64,000 nucleotides of DNA from Phoronis australis (taxonomy: Eukaryota; Phoronida; Phoronidae), in contig NMRA01000182.1 in assembly GCA_002633005.1 (NCBI GenBank), positions 71,077-135,076 of the forward strand, in the 5' to 3' direction. A program made the translations under genes and the position numbers. Shown piece after piece: positions 1 through 11,948 of this stretch (the stretch's first letter is position 1; every line of letters begins with the position of its first letter). Under the pieces are notes generated by a model. That model worked only from the letters and a program-made list of their open reading frames with translations. It had not been told where the DNA came from and did not search any database.

Positions 1-436
1 TTGACAAAAAGCCTCAAATCATGGATGTACATGTGGTGTATTATGAATTTCATCAGTTCACATGTTGTTTAATGCAGCCGTGCTACTCACTAGTTTGTAT
101 GTGCATGTCTTTTATTTCACTGAATTAATAAAATGTCACGTTCCAATCCAGTTTAGAGAACTTGTGGATTTTTTCTTTAAATACGGTTGTTTACAGAAGA
201 CGATGCAGATGAGGCCTGAGGGGGTCGACATGACGAACTGTTTGCTCATAACGTATTTAAGTACTGCATGATATCTGTCAATCACCGAATGACTTGTAAC
301 AGTAAGCCTGACCCCTTTTTTGTCCCATGCTCATTACAGACTATTGTAGACAAACCTTTTATCCACACACTTTTACTTTGTGGAACCAGCTCCTCCAATA
401 GCTCCTTGTATGGGCCGCATTCGGAGAACCAATTTT
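1..436. other. Noncoding, probably intron of the leftmost gene
   Basis: No convincing coding region, repeat or RNA gene is visible. Since the exon at 872 starts with a splice acceptor, this stretch is most simply part of its last intron. Confidence 0.5.
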
Positions 437-614
437 CTCCACTATATCAGGCATCAAACTGGTTCTCAAAATCCTTGACCCCTGTTGGGGACCAGTTACC
501 ATTAGTCTTTTTGGCAGTAGTCTGATATAACGTGCCCATATTTTTATAACCAGTTTGATGCCCGTTATTCAGTGGAGAAACTGGTTTTCAAAATTTGGGC
601 ACATTATATCAGAC
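437..614. repeat. Two interleaved inverted repeats
   Basis: Arm 437-464 pairs with 548-577: both outer ends read CTCCACT and both inner ends read GGCATCAAACTGGTT, with a short unmatched stretch between. Arm 520-543 pairs with 592-614 (GTCTGATATAA, then GTGCCCA, in both). The order is A-B-A'-B', so the pairs interlock instead of nesting. It may be the compound remains of a small foldback element. Confidence 0.75.
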
Positions 615-871
615 CATTACTGTCTCCGCCTTCCCTTTAATCATCGAGGACCATAGTCTGTGACATTTTCAAGTCATGTGACACCTAGACACAGTCATCC
701 ATTTATCCATTGTGACCTGTATGTATATCTTCCTGCATCGATGTTTAGTACCATGCTGTTGATAGGGTATTTCAATGACTTTTACTAATAGATGTCACTT
801 TTCAAAACTTTAAAACCAGAAAATGCATGCTGGTACGAATCCTTGTAATACAAGTTCCCTGTTTATTTCAG
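615..871 (+). other. 3' end of an intron with acceptor at 870-871
   Basis: The sequence ends in a pyrimidine-rich tract and TTTCAG directly before the coiled-coil exon. Nothing else is seen. Confidence 0.55.
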
Positions 872-1276
872 ATTGTTTTCCTTCAAGAGACTGTGAGACG
901 GGAATGTGAGGAGAGATATGAACTGACAGAAGCATTAAGCGAAGCCAAGGAACAGCTGTTGGCTCTAAGGAGGCCAAGTGGGGGGTACTCTCCCGGACCC
1001 CAGAAGGGGGGTCAGTTATCAGATTCACTGAGCTCACGAAGTGGCAAGTCTTCCAGGTCAGAGGAGATGATGATTTTCAAGAAGAAAGCAGCTAACCTGA
1101 GCAGTGGTGCCCCCATACCACATCCACCATCGTCACCGTTGTCTTCAAAAGAGGTGGCGCAGAGTATTAATATGATGTATGAGGGAGATACACGGGATGT
1201 CAGTCCCGGGAGGTTAAAAGGAGGCTCACTCGCAGATGGGAGGAAACGTATTGCTAATGCTTTAGGGAAAAGGTAG
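872..1276 (+). CDS. Last exon of an unidentified coiled-coil protein
   Basis: Open from a consensus 3' splice acceptor (pyrimidine-rich, TTTCAG at 866-871) to a stop at 1274-1276, in phase 0; the rest of the gene lies left of the window. The first ~30 residues are a charged heptad-like helix (ETVRRECEERYELTEALSEA), typical of a coiled coil. After that comes a Ser/Gly/Pro-rich tail with RSGKSSRSEE, then a short basic end (GRKRIANALGKR). The register and charge pattern resemble centrosomal, ciliary or golgin coiled-coil proteins, but I cannot name the family. Acceptor choice is not unique: CCTTCAAG at 881-888 would also serve. That the exon is coding rests on the acceptor, the helix composition and the 135-codon open frame. 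Confidence 0.72.
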   Translation: MVFLQETVRRECEERYELTEALSEAKEQLLALRRPSGGYSPGPQKGGQLSDSLSSRSGKSSRSEEMMIFKKKAANLSSGAPIPHPPSSPLSSKEVAQSINMMYEGDTRDVSPGRLKGGSLADGRKRIANALGKR

Positions 1277-1708
1277 CCCCTAATGTAGGACTGTAGGCGC
1301 CACCTTGTGTCAGGATCTGCTGTGTTATAGATTCACATGATTTATAAAATTGAAATGAATGTGTTGATTATAAAATCCTGTACCTTTGTGAGTCACTGTA
1401 CTCCCTTGTACCATTGTAGCCAAAATAATGTCAGTAAGCCTTGCACAATAGTTGTATTCCCATGTACTTCAGAATACCAGAAGTTTTTGTGAATCTTTGT
1501 AAAGGAATTATTTCCGTTAATCTGTTGTGTCCCCATGTGATTGAAAATCCCAGCAAATTCTGCAGCCTCTGTTGACAAGCCTTGAAAATGCCCTTGTCTG
1601 ACATTAGTGATGCTGATAAGATTTGCTTGTTTATTGAATATATATATTATAGGCTGCAGTTGTACCATTAGTCAAGAACAGTCTGGCTTGAAATTTCAGT
1701 TGAATTAG
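1277..1708 (+). other. Probable 3'UTR and flank of the coiled-coil gene
   Basis: Noncoding, AT-rich. No canonical AATAAA was found in the first few hundred bases. No RNA gene seen. Confidence 0.45.
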
Positions 1709-2995
1709 GGCTGTTCCAACAAAATCGGTTCGGGAGGTTTAATGGTTGTTGAAACAAAAATTTATGGGTGGTGGTCTTCAGAAGAAAACTCAAATTATGG
1801 GTGGTCGTTCTTGTAAGAAGTAAAGCATTAAAACTGGGTGGTATTTTTTGACCTGTAAATGTTGACAGGTTGGTATTTTCAGCCTAACACATACCTCAAA
1901 AGAAATCAAAACTCACCAAAATTCACTTGGAAGATACCCAAACATATTCCAAAACAAAAACGAGCTGATGTTGCTAGTGTACAGAGTGCAATATGTACAC
2001 TATGCCATTACCCAAGTCGTGGACAACTTAATTACAAGCACATGTTTGTACTGCAGTCATATTAGCATGAAAATTACTGCAACACTAAACTGGTGTTAAC
2101 ACATCTAAGAAAATTGTCGATTTTTAAGTAAAAAGTATGAGGAGTCATATAGACAAGTTCCAATATTCTCTTGTCATAGCATTCTAAAAGTGTTCGTGGA
2201 GACAGTTTGAGATTCTTAGATTTATGAAATTGAAAAGATCTTAAATTACAGGCACATGGTGGACAGAGGCACCTGGTGGCTGCCAAAAGTATTGCTCACA
2301 GGTGTCTTTGAAAAGCAAGTTTCTGGTAACTGACATGAGTTGTGATCTCACATGGAATTTTTCTGCACCTACAAAAACTTTGTGGTCAATCTGCCTGTCA
2401 TTATCATTTCTTGTCCATCTCAGTTATCTCTAGAACCGCTTGGCGGTTCATGATGAAATTTGGTATAGAGGTTCTTGGCGGGGATGCGCCAGCACCAGTC
2501 GATTTTTGGGCGGATTGACTACCTTTTAGTATTCCATGTTGGCCGCTTTAGTTTTCGACAAACCACTCCTTGTGTGTTGATTATCTCAAAAGCTGCTTGG
2601 CGGATCACGATGAAATTCGAAACGGAAGTACCTTATATGGCAAGAATGTGCCGGCACCAATCAATTTTGGACGGATTCAACTACTGTGGCACTCGGTTAG
2701 TTTTCGACTGCTCAAGTCATGCTTGTTCACCGATTATCTTGAAACCGCTTAACAGATCATGATGACATTTGGCAGAGATAGACGGCTTGCATGCACCAGC
2801 ACCAATCGATTTTCAGACAGATTTTGCTGACCATTTTATTTTTTGACAACATAGGTTGATTATCTCAAAAACTACATTGTATATTTCAACCTAATTTAAA
2901 ATTATCAGTCGTGGGTTGGAGAAAGAAAAGAAAAATATGGGCGGTGGGTAAGAAATGAAAGTGGCTCACCCGCTGCCATTTTTACTGGAACAGCC
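1709..2995. mobile_element. Non-autonomous TIR DNA transposon, 1.29 kb
   Basis: The left end reads GGCTGTTCCA at 1709 and the right end TGGAACAGCC at 2986-2995, a perfect 10 bp terminal inverted repeat. Similarity continues inward for several bases (A-rich). Just inside both ends are copies of a TATGGGTGGT/TATGGGCGGT motif (1764-1803 on +, about 2936-2948 on +). There is no transposase frame, so it would need help in trans. I could not settle a target-site duplication. The interior carries the degenerate ~155 bp repeat listed separately. Confidence 0.6.
2424..2880. repeat. Degenerate ~155 bp tandem repeat, about 3 copies
   Basis: The phrase TTATCTC followed by AACCGCTTGGCGGATCA-like sequence and ATGA-GAAATT recurs at 2424, 2581 and 2734, with a partial fourth start at 2860. 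Spacings are 157, 153 and 126. Each copy also has a CCAGCACCA/CGGCACCA plus TCGATTTT-like segment near its middle. Copies are clearly diverged. The array sits wholly inside the TIR element at 1709-2995. Confidence 0.7.
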
Positions 2996-5900
2996 ATGAG
3001 CAAATCTTGAACCCATGAATTAAGTTTCCTAGCATTAACCTGCAAAACTGGATGGAACTCAGAATCCCTGTGAATATGTATCCCAATGTAAAATATACCA
3101 AAAAATTTTTACCTGCAAAAATACTATGATTATTTTAGGCAATATTCACAAAGCAATGTTACTAGTAAGACCTGACCCCTGGTGGTCATTTCAAATCTGA
3201 AATAAACCTGAAATGGAAAATGGCACAAGCATCAACAGCCATGTTTTTATTTAGCATAACTTTAGTTGTTAACAGTGTTGTAAAATTTCTATTTGCCAAA
3301 TTTGATTAAGTGCTTACCAAATATTGGAATGTATTGCAAAAGATAATTTTTGAAAAGATGGATTCATTTCAACCAGGTAAGCGTTGCCCATATTTTGTGA
3401 AGTGGTTTTTCCAATTTGAGTGAAACATGATTTTTCCAGGTTTCACATGAGTTGTTTCTTAAATTTATTAGCTTATTTTGCATAAAAATTAACTTCATAC
3501 ATTATGTAGCAATAATTAGATTTCTACATTTTTTTAAAATATTCTTGAATATTTCTGAAGTAACCCTTTCAACTGGAACAGTTAACTCACATTCATTAAA
3601 GGTGAATTTGGCTATATGCTGTAGTTGTTTTATATTGTAATTAATTTGGATATTTTTAAGGTAGGTTTGTTATGTTTTGTTCAGTTTAATAAAGTGAAAT
3701 TTTGCCAATTTCAGATTTCAATCAAAGGCATATATTCTTGATAGAGTTTCTGTTTTGATAATCATCAGAATCACCAAAGACTCTCTATGTTGTATTAAAA
3801 TCAGGTACATAATGACAGATTTATAGCAAAATAATACAGGAACTGAATTTAAGGAAATTTTCACTCTGCTTGCTTTGTAACAAGCTGCTTTTTACCTTGC
3901 GATTTTCTTGCTCCGGGAAACTTTTGTCTCTACCCTACGTACTTGCAAGTTGCCAATTCTGTGTACACAGAGTTATCATCTGCACCTTGTATGTTAAGTG
4001 TTAATTTTTGTAATTAGCGCCATAGTATTTGAATGTAACAATTCTTTAGCCACAACTTTGGTTGGTGGCTGCCATTGTGTTAGAGAGCCAATCACTACAG
4101 TGTTGTTGACAAGTTGTAGTGAATCATTTTAAACATTTTAATATAAAAAACATTGAGGAATAAATATATTATTTATTGACTTCATTTTCTCCTTGGTGTA
4201 AGTCACGTTTGAAAAGTTTTCTTGTTTTGGTAAGTTCAAATACAAGTTTATTGCAATATTCTATTTGCGAAGTACGTGGTACATCAAGTCTTGATTGTCT
4301 GCTTCCTATGCGTGCTTTAAATCTGAAGACTGGCGCAAGTTTTCGGCAACTTTCTCACCCGGTGGTTCACGAGGAACAAGGACACACAATATTGACGACC
4401 ATTTGGGAGACGTGAAAGTAAATCTTTTGTTCTGTATACTTGTAGGGGAAAATTTCTGTATTTGTTATAGTTCACGCTTCCTTTATTGTACATCGTCCAG
4501 TATATTCGCTCCTATTGTAAATGATGAAAGTAATTGCGAACAAACGTTAAATCGTTTCGTTATGAGGTAGACATTGTTGTTCAAATAAACACGCGAAGTA
4601 CTTTGTGATCAAAACAAACATTCTCTGAGGTGCAAAGAAAATAAAAACTTATGATCAATTTTGCGACAACTTGACACCGGTTGTATCTAGGGAATGTCCT
4701 CTATCGCCGAATGATTGTTTGCCTATGCCGACGGCACGTTTTCGATTAGGCTCTAAATGTTGCGTCTAAAAGAATTTGGCCTATTAAAAGTGATAAACTT
4801 AGACCGACTTAGGAATGTGAACTACATGGTGTAAACTTAAATTTAATTTAATTTAATTTGCCAACTATTTGGCGGCAGACAATCATTTAAAATCAAAGCG
4901 TTCTGCTGAAAGTAGATTTAATGAAGTTCTGGTTTGATGCTGGTTTCACAAGTGGTGGAATAATTCTAATCGGTTCACGTCACTGCAAGAGGCAACTATA
5001 TCTTCGCGTATTTTGCTGGAATAGACGGCGCGTCGAAAGAATTATAACCTCATGATAATTACAAACCGTCCTTATAGTCGTTGGAGTGTGTACAGTCGCT
5101 TTACATTTTTGAGATTTGGTGGACATCTTTCACAGTTTCTGGTCGTATTTTGGTTTTACATGGTTTTCCGACTCATTGCATGCTTGCGCTATCAAAGACA
5201 GCAAACAAATTTTATTCACGCAAATGAGATAACAGAGAAACTATTTCACCCCAACATTATGAATTATCTTCGAAGTTTGTAAGCGACCTGTCTCTGTGGT
5301 CAACGGAATGATAAATGACCGAAATGTTCTTTCAGGTGCGATTCTTAATCATTATAAGAACTGAGATAAAGACTTTTTGTGGAGACACGAGTTTGTCGTC
5401 AACGAAAACACGGCTGCGTTCACTGCAAAAGAATTCACGTCGTACGTAACCTGATGGAATCGACTGCAGTGTGGACTATTTTGCGCTACTTTTCCGATCG
5501 GGTATTCACAAGTAATATACCATACATATTTCATGCTAGTGTACAGTTAACTTAAATAATCAAAATGAATCTATAGAGGACATTGAATTCCGCTTCAGAA
5601 CCTTCACTGAATGCATAGGTCTAATGACGTCTACTAAAGCGGTCAGGCAGAAAATCGCATCTGCCTATTGTAGGCGAGGCCATCTATAGTCGTGGTAGTG
5701 TAGTAGTAAGTCACGGACACAGACATCAAATACCTATGTGTAAATCAAGAGTGGCAGTAAAGCAAACACTGGTATTAGCTTGTATAATGTACAATGATCC
5801 ATTGGGATGTGTATTCGACTGCGATTTCATCAATCCAGGTAGCTTTTAACTAATCTTTATAGTCATCTCAAGTGAGTCAAGAAACGTGTCGAGAATTGTG

Positions 5901-6388
5901 ATGAGAGGCATTAAACTGGAGACTCGAAATGTCAGTTATTTTATTTCCTTTCGGCTCTATAGTCATTTCGTTTGGAAGAACTTGTTTTATCGAGAGGTTA
6001 TCGCTAGATAAATGACCACAAGAGCCCGGATAGTTCACTGCGAGGAAGATTGAGCTCTAAATAGCGCCGTCTGCAGGTGTATTGATTATTGTGTTGTTTC
6101 AACAAAAGTTATACAATCAATATTTGATCCCAAAAAGTGAATGGACGTCCGTTTGTGGTCCATTATTCATTCTGAATATACGGTCTGGATGAGATGAGTA
6201 GGACTCATAAAGAAATATTTGTATTTACGAACCACTCTGATGTGCAGGATAATGCGGTGATATTGTAACTGGAGTATTCTCGTAGAGCGTGCTAAGAGGA
6301 TTACCGGCGAGGGGTGGCCTACAGGAGTCGAGGACTGGTCTCCACGGCTACCCGGCGGCCACTGACGGAGTGTCCGGGCACGAGACTG
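2996..6388. other. Intergenic, no gene seen
   Basis: AT-rich DNA with only short chance frames. A small (AATTT)n run lies at about 4838-4858. The last 100 bp before 6388 (from about 6290) become distinctly GC-rich, which would fit the promoter or first transcribed part of the gene starting at 6451. Confidence 0.5.
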
Positions 6389-6440
6389 ATGACGACAGGA
6401 TGCAGGGGGTTGAGAAATAATGACTGAGCCTTGTCAATAG
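6389..6440 (+). promoter_or_regulatory. Chain of upstream ORFs before the 6451 gene
   Basis: Three short frames lie in the 62 bases before the main ATG. One runs 6389-6427. One runs 6400-6420 (MQGVEK, stop TAA). A third runs 6420-6440 (MTEPCQ, stop TAG) and its ATG overlaps the preceding stop in a TAATG junction. It ends 10 nt before the main ATG. If transcribed as drawn, ribosomes would have to scan past or reinitiate several times, so low or regulated translation is expected. Transcription start is not known from the sequence. Confidence 0.5.
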
Positions 6441-6450
6441 ATATTTTGTT

Positions 6451-7884
6451 ATGTCAGCTACACAGCGAAGTGTGAGCAGTCTAGACATGACTTATGTGGA
6501 CCCCAGCAGAAACGACTTCATTGGAAAAGGAATGAGCGAGCGCCCTAGCACTGGGACGTTCTCCAGCAAATGTCGGACTGGACCAATGGTTGTCAAAGTG
6601 CCTAGCAAATATACGAATGCCATTCAGCGCCGACAGGAGGGGAACCAGAACCGATGGCAGGGGGAAATTAAATACAACAATGGCGGAACTGTGGTCAATA
6701 TACCCAGGAGGGTTACACAAGTACCCATTTCTAATTGGACTACGCCACCGGAGTTCAAACCGGAGGCGAAAGGTGGGTTTCTGCCGATACTAAGCGCTCA
6801 TAGCACGCCGCCTCAGTCAGCGTCGTCTACCAGAACGTCGAAACCGGTTGGTGTTGTTAGACCACTCGGATCAGCCAGAGACTACGAGAGTGAGCTGAAA
6901 AAGAAAACAGGGTCGGTTCACTCAACACCTAGAAAGTTTTTGTACCCTGAAAAGGATGTCAATATACCACCAAATATTTCATGTGTTGAATTCAAAAATG
7001 GTGTGCTTAGTACCAGCGCGGTGTCTGCCGTTTGCGAATTTTCTCCACTCGAAAATGCAATCTCAATGTTCAACCAACTGCAGAGTAAAGAGGATCCCTT
7101 GGTAGCAACAGTGGAGGAAAATGGAACAAGTGGTGAAGTTCTCAGTTTAAAGGCTAGTGATTATAAAAAGGTGCTTTCAAAATCTTCAAAAGAAGTTGAA
7201 ACAGTTAAATCAAAATCTGTTTCGAAAACACCGCAGAAAACAGTTCCGAAATATAGGACTAGGTACAATTATCTTACAATAAACGCTGCGGAAAATTCAT
7301 GGGCCACAAATTACTATAATAAATATAACGTTGATGGAAAGAAAGTGGCCTCACGGAACGAAAAATCTTCAGTGCAAAATGCAGATAATTCTCAGGCGAA
7401 TGATATCTCTTTTACGAGACCGTCGTACGAACCTAGCCTTCGATCGTCATACGATCATAGCCTTCGGACAATTATTCGCCGCAAAAATTCCTCTGAAAAA
7501 CATACTTGTGATGATAAATTTGTGATAGAAAATGAAAGCAGTGGCAATAAATCCAGTGAAAATGCGTCAAATGAGAAAACAGAAAAACTGCACGAAGAAA
7601 AACCAGAAATGTCTTCGGGTTCAGAGAGCCCTGGCGAAACGAGTGATTCAGCAAAATTGTCTCATCTCTCGTCTGTTTCTCAGGAGACTGGGACTCTGCC
7701 GGAAGACAGCATTAAACTGAGGGATTGCGAAACGGGTAGTAATGGTTCTGACTCTGCCTCGGCGGTATCTGGTGAGGCAGCCAATTCGCCACCGGCAAGA
7801 ACTGTAAGAAGGTCTGTTAGATTCAGCATGGAGAGTAACAGAGTGAAGGAATACTCCCCATGGGAACCTATAGAGTGGAGATGA
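6451..7884 (+). CDS. Unknown single-exon protein A (477 aa), RVxF-like C terminus
   Basis: Uninterrupted 477-codon frame; a length this great is not expected by chance at this base composition. I do not recognise the family. The protein is rich in Ser, Lys, Asn and Glu and looks largely disordered. Residues 159-181 (TPRKFLYPEKDV, later IPPN, then C and EF) resemble residues 157-181 of the 50163 protein at almost the same distance from the N terminus. Residues about 325-341 hold a two-fold SY[ED]xSLR repeat. The last 25 residues are basic and aromatic, with RRSVRFS (RSVRF 454-458 fits the PP1-docking pattern [RK]-x-V-x-F) and then KEYSPWEP. The first ATG of the frame was chosen; three uORFs precede it. 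An AATAAA lies 254 bp after the stop. Existence of the gene is fairly sure, function unknown. Confidence 0.85.
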   Translation: MSATQRSVSSLDMTYVDPSRNDFIGKGMSERPSTGTFSSKCRTGPMVVKVPSKYTNAIQRRQEGNQNRWQGEIKYNNGGTVVNIPRRVTQVPISNWTTPPEFKPEAKGGFLPILSAHSTPPQSASSTRTSKPVGVVRPLGSARDYESELKKKTGSVHSTPRKFLYPEKDVNIPPNISCVEFKNGVLSTSAVSAVCEFSPLENAISMFNQLQSKEDPLVATVEENGTSGEVLSLKASDYKKVLSKSSKEVETVKSKSVSKTPQKTVPKYRTRYNYLTINAAENSWATNYYNKYNVDGKKVASRNEKSSVQNADNSQANDISFTRPSYEPSLRSSYDHSLRTIIRRKNSSEKHTCDDKFVIENESSGNKSSENASNEKTEKLHEEKPEMSSGSESPGETSDSAKLSHLSSVSQETGTLPEDSIKLRDCETGSNGSDSASAVSGEAANSPPARTVRRSVRFSMESNRVKEYSPWEPIEWR

Positions 7885-10800
7885 CTTAAGGAATTATTTA
7901 TTTCATTATCGTTGTTAGTATAGACACGTTATTGTTTATTTTCATTGTGACAGAATTTTAAGGCTTGGCAAAAGTGTAAGGACTTAGAAATATGTCTTGT
8001 TGCAGGGACACACAGATTGGCATTTATTTATTTTTCAGCATGTTTTGCATTGACACGTTTCCTTAGTGCCACGATGTAGGTCTCCATTAAAATTTTCTGA
8101 CCTTAGTTTTTTTTTTTTATTGCTGGCGAACAAGTAGAATAAATTGAATCTAGAAACATGATGCTGTTAGCGATTGTTTTAAAAAGATTTTCTCCAGATA
8201 TATTTTTACCAATCTGTGTATGTCAGTCATTCGGTGACCTGTTGCTGTGCCAGATTTCTTCATTACCAAGTTTGTTGTTGATTGTGGACCTTTCTTCTAT
8301 ACTGTGTACGGAGTGTCAGCAAAGCGAGTTTTGTAGGTGTTGTTTCTGAACACCTGTCAAAAATGTGCATGAACTGGACAAACAGCATAAACGGATCTAC
8401 AATTTTGCCACAGATAATGTGATTGATGTCAGGCATTTGGTTTAAACTTTACCACGCATACACGGCAACATTATTTTCATAATCCCAAGAGGTCAACAAG
8501 GGTTGACCACATTAGGTTAATAAAGTCAAAAAGCATGTAGTTGGTTAAGTCTGGTTTGTTATGAAAAATGATGCTGACGTGGTGCGATACCTTTTTTTCG
8601 ATTTCCAATTTTGCCCAAAAAAGTCATCTCAAATGAACAAAACTGACAGGGGGTTCCTTTTCTCTTAACCATGACCAGCTTTATTGGTGCATTGAAGCGA
8701 TTGGCTGTACTTGTGTACGGGGCAGGGAAGATATGGCCGTGAGGCCGAGAGCCAGTGACGGCCATACGTCAAGTGATTGTGGCTGACATGTCTAGCCAAG
8801 ACGCTTAAAACCTTGTTTACTATCGTTTTTTTACTGTTTTTGAAAACAAAGTTCCAGACCTTGACTGTAAATAATGAGTAATTAGGCGCAGGTTTCAAAA
8901 TGAGTCAGGGTACAGACCAGACTGTGGATTTTGGTCTGACAGGACTTTTTTTTGCATGATCACGTGTGCGCGTAAATATGAGTCTCTTTGGGTTTTTTAA
9001 GAACTTCAAAATCGAAAGGCAATTTTATGAATACATTACATTTAAATTATAACCTCTCGAGAACTCGGAATACTCTACGACTCACAGTATCTTTTCAATT
9101 TGCTACCCAAGAGAGTTTGCGGTACACCCCTACATACATGTAATTTTGCCAAAATTCCCTAATATTCACCACTCTGGTTTAACCGGCGTCATTTCTGGAA
9201 GCAAGCTCGAGAAAGACAGTAAGATATCCGCTCGTCACTTCCCTGAAAAAGCGGCCTTACTTGTGTTTAGTGCAGGGCTTGGAATTTCCTTCTTTTAAGA
9301 GGATTTCCTCTGTTTTGGTTTCGATTTTCTCTTATTTGATTTCCAGTTTCCTTTTTTGTCATCTCCTTTTTATCATTATTTTGACTTTATTCATGCAAAA
9401 ACGTGTATTTCAGTTAATTCCATAACATAAAAAATACTTCCATCACACAAGCCTATTTATTTGTGTAACGATACATCACTTGGAAAATTTTCCTCTTTTT
9501 TGTCATTGGTCATTCCAAGCCATGTTAGTGGAGCACTTATTAATTTCACGACTTTCGTTATAATCTTTCATACAAACTTTGATGAAAGTATGAGAGGCGT
9601 AAAAATAATACTAGCATTCTGCGACAAACTGTCAATCTTGACAAAATTGTCTCTGATTGACATGGTTGAAACAGTGCCTTTCAGAAAAGAGTTACGACGT
9701 AGGCTTCACCTTCATCTTAATTTTAAATCATTGCTTCAAAACATTAGTTTTGTGCAATTTTCTTCCTTCTGAGAATTTCGTTGCCTTACACAAGATATTT
9801 TTGTAATCAAACCTAGAAAGATTTAGCAAAAAATGAGCAATATTCCTGAAAGGTACGGTAGATTGGGCACATCCCTTGAGATAAGACCGCCTTGAAAGGA
9901 ATACAAACGCGTGTTAGGGTGTACTGATTGACTCAATCGTCGTGTGCAGTATCACGGTTGACCTGAGGCCCGCGCAAGCGTTATTACCGTGCTAGGAAGA
10001 CTGGATCATGTTTCGAACTATTGACAAAATATTCGAGACTACTTCACTACACAACTATGTTTGTTTGACTTCACACAGTTTTTCACCAATTTGATTTTTG
10101 CTGCAATGTTCAAACATTATTATTAACGGTATCAATGAACGAGCTGTACACTGGTGGCGAAATCAATTGATCTATTCTTGTTGCACTGTTGTTACACTTG
10201 TAGAAATAGATAAGAAATGAAACAAGTGACAATCAATATCAGTTCGTTAACAAATCACTTAATTTGTAATAACAGTTTTTATTGATTGTGTCTGGCGTAA
10301 GCACAACGACCAAAGCGATTAATCGAACTTTGATACATACGAACCAATCACAGGTTATCTCCTGCTGGATTTTGTAAATATTCAAAAACCCTTCATAAGT
10401 TAGTACAGTTGTACGTAACTCCAAAACGTCGATTATCTGTTTAAACACATGACTACGTGAATAAACTCAACACTGTGGGTTTATAAGGCGCATGCTCAAA
10501 ATTTCTGACAACAAATACTATTTATTTATTACACAAAAACTGAGTATACCTGTTTTAGCTCCTAATTTCATAGAAATTTAAGAAACGAATGAAATTTATT
10601 CACGCATAAATTCAGTCGATTTTTTATAATTTTGTACATATTGTGTGAATTTTTATCATACAATGAAGAAACACTACAGTTATGAGATTTAGGATTGTCA
10701 AAACCAAGTCGTGAAATGATCGATTCACGCTTCAAATGCATGGTGTACGTTTGCAAGGTGCCACGTTGATAAACAGATTAAAAAATTTTAGATTTTGTAA

Positions 10801-11948
10801 TGTGGCGCGAACGACATCGCAAACGACATCTCATCGTGATAAAATTGATAACCATCACAAACATGTCTGACAGAGCCTCAGAAAGTTTCAAAACCCGTAA
10901 AACCCATACGTTATAACGGTATTCACCAACCCGTCCAAAATTAAGTCATTTCCTTTCTGAATAGAAACATAATATCTGGGTACGTGGCATTATACCAAAA
11001 AAACTGACACTTTACATCACATGGGTGAACCATGGATACGTACGTACCCGGGTCATACACATCTACCTCACAACCGTTCGGCAAGGTATCCACCGCGAAA
11101 GAAGGGGTTTCTTTTTGAGTGCTCACTTAAGCGGTTATAAACGTGCGTTCCATCTCAGATGTGAGCTTTTGATTTAGACTACTTGCCACTATAAAACAGA
11201 TCTCAACTTTTCTCAACTCCAGTGCCCTGCGTCCCGCAATGTAACTTGCCCCTGACAGGTCGAGTACAATTTGATTGTTTGAAATTTTATTCATAGAATT
11301 TTACGTTGCCTAATGAACACTCTCGTCATGTATGACGGACAATAAAGCTATTTCTAGGAAATATAAGTACATCGTAAACAGGAGCTTTAAAAATGCTACT
11401 AGTACCCTTTTAACGCAGTTATGACCATGCCGTTCTTTTCAATTTGTGGTGCTAATGCACTTAAACTGTTCTCGGTGGTTCCTAACTTGTGGTCGTGGTC
11501 TGTAGTCAGAATAGGTGTCACAGCTGAAACCGTTTTGTGGCGCTACCTATTGCCGATTACTAATTGTTTGCATCACAGTAGTATATATACTTACATGTAC
11601 GCATAATTACATCACCAGAGCCACACTGACCAATAGACAACTGCACAGGTCTGTGTAATTTAGGGCATTGTAAACATAATAGATTCTTTGTGTTTTCAGT
11701 GCTCAGTGCGCCATTTACATTATTTTATTAAAGCTGTATTTCGCTGCTGTTTATGTAGCTGTCAATTTTGAATTCTTAACCAGGCGCTTTTGGGTATAAA
11801 AACATAATTACCTCTTTCATCCGATTTTGAATTTTGAAACTCAAGTCATAGACAATGCTTGCATGCGCCATTTTTGAATCTGCAATTTTATGGTTGGCTA
11901 ACACCTAAATACTCTCGAGTTCTTAATGGGTTCAATTAGTGAGCTATA
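7885..11948. other. 3'UTR then intergenic, no gene seen
   Basis: Apart from the poly(A) candidate at 8138, there are only scattered short frames (the longest, 9461-9772, is Phe/Leu-rich AT-driven sequence). No RNA gene or clear repeat was recognised. Confidence 0.45.
8138..8143 (+). terminator. Candidate poly(A) signal of gene A
   Basis: AATAAA about 254 nt after the stop of the 6451-7884 gene, preceded by a T-run at 8109-8118. First canonical hexamer seen downstream. Confidence 0.45.

Noticed and set aside
9461-9772. 103-codon Phe/Leu-rich frame that could be a small membrane protein
   Set aside because: AT-driven hydrophobic composition, poor start context, no splice or regulatory signals.
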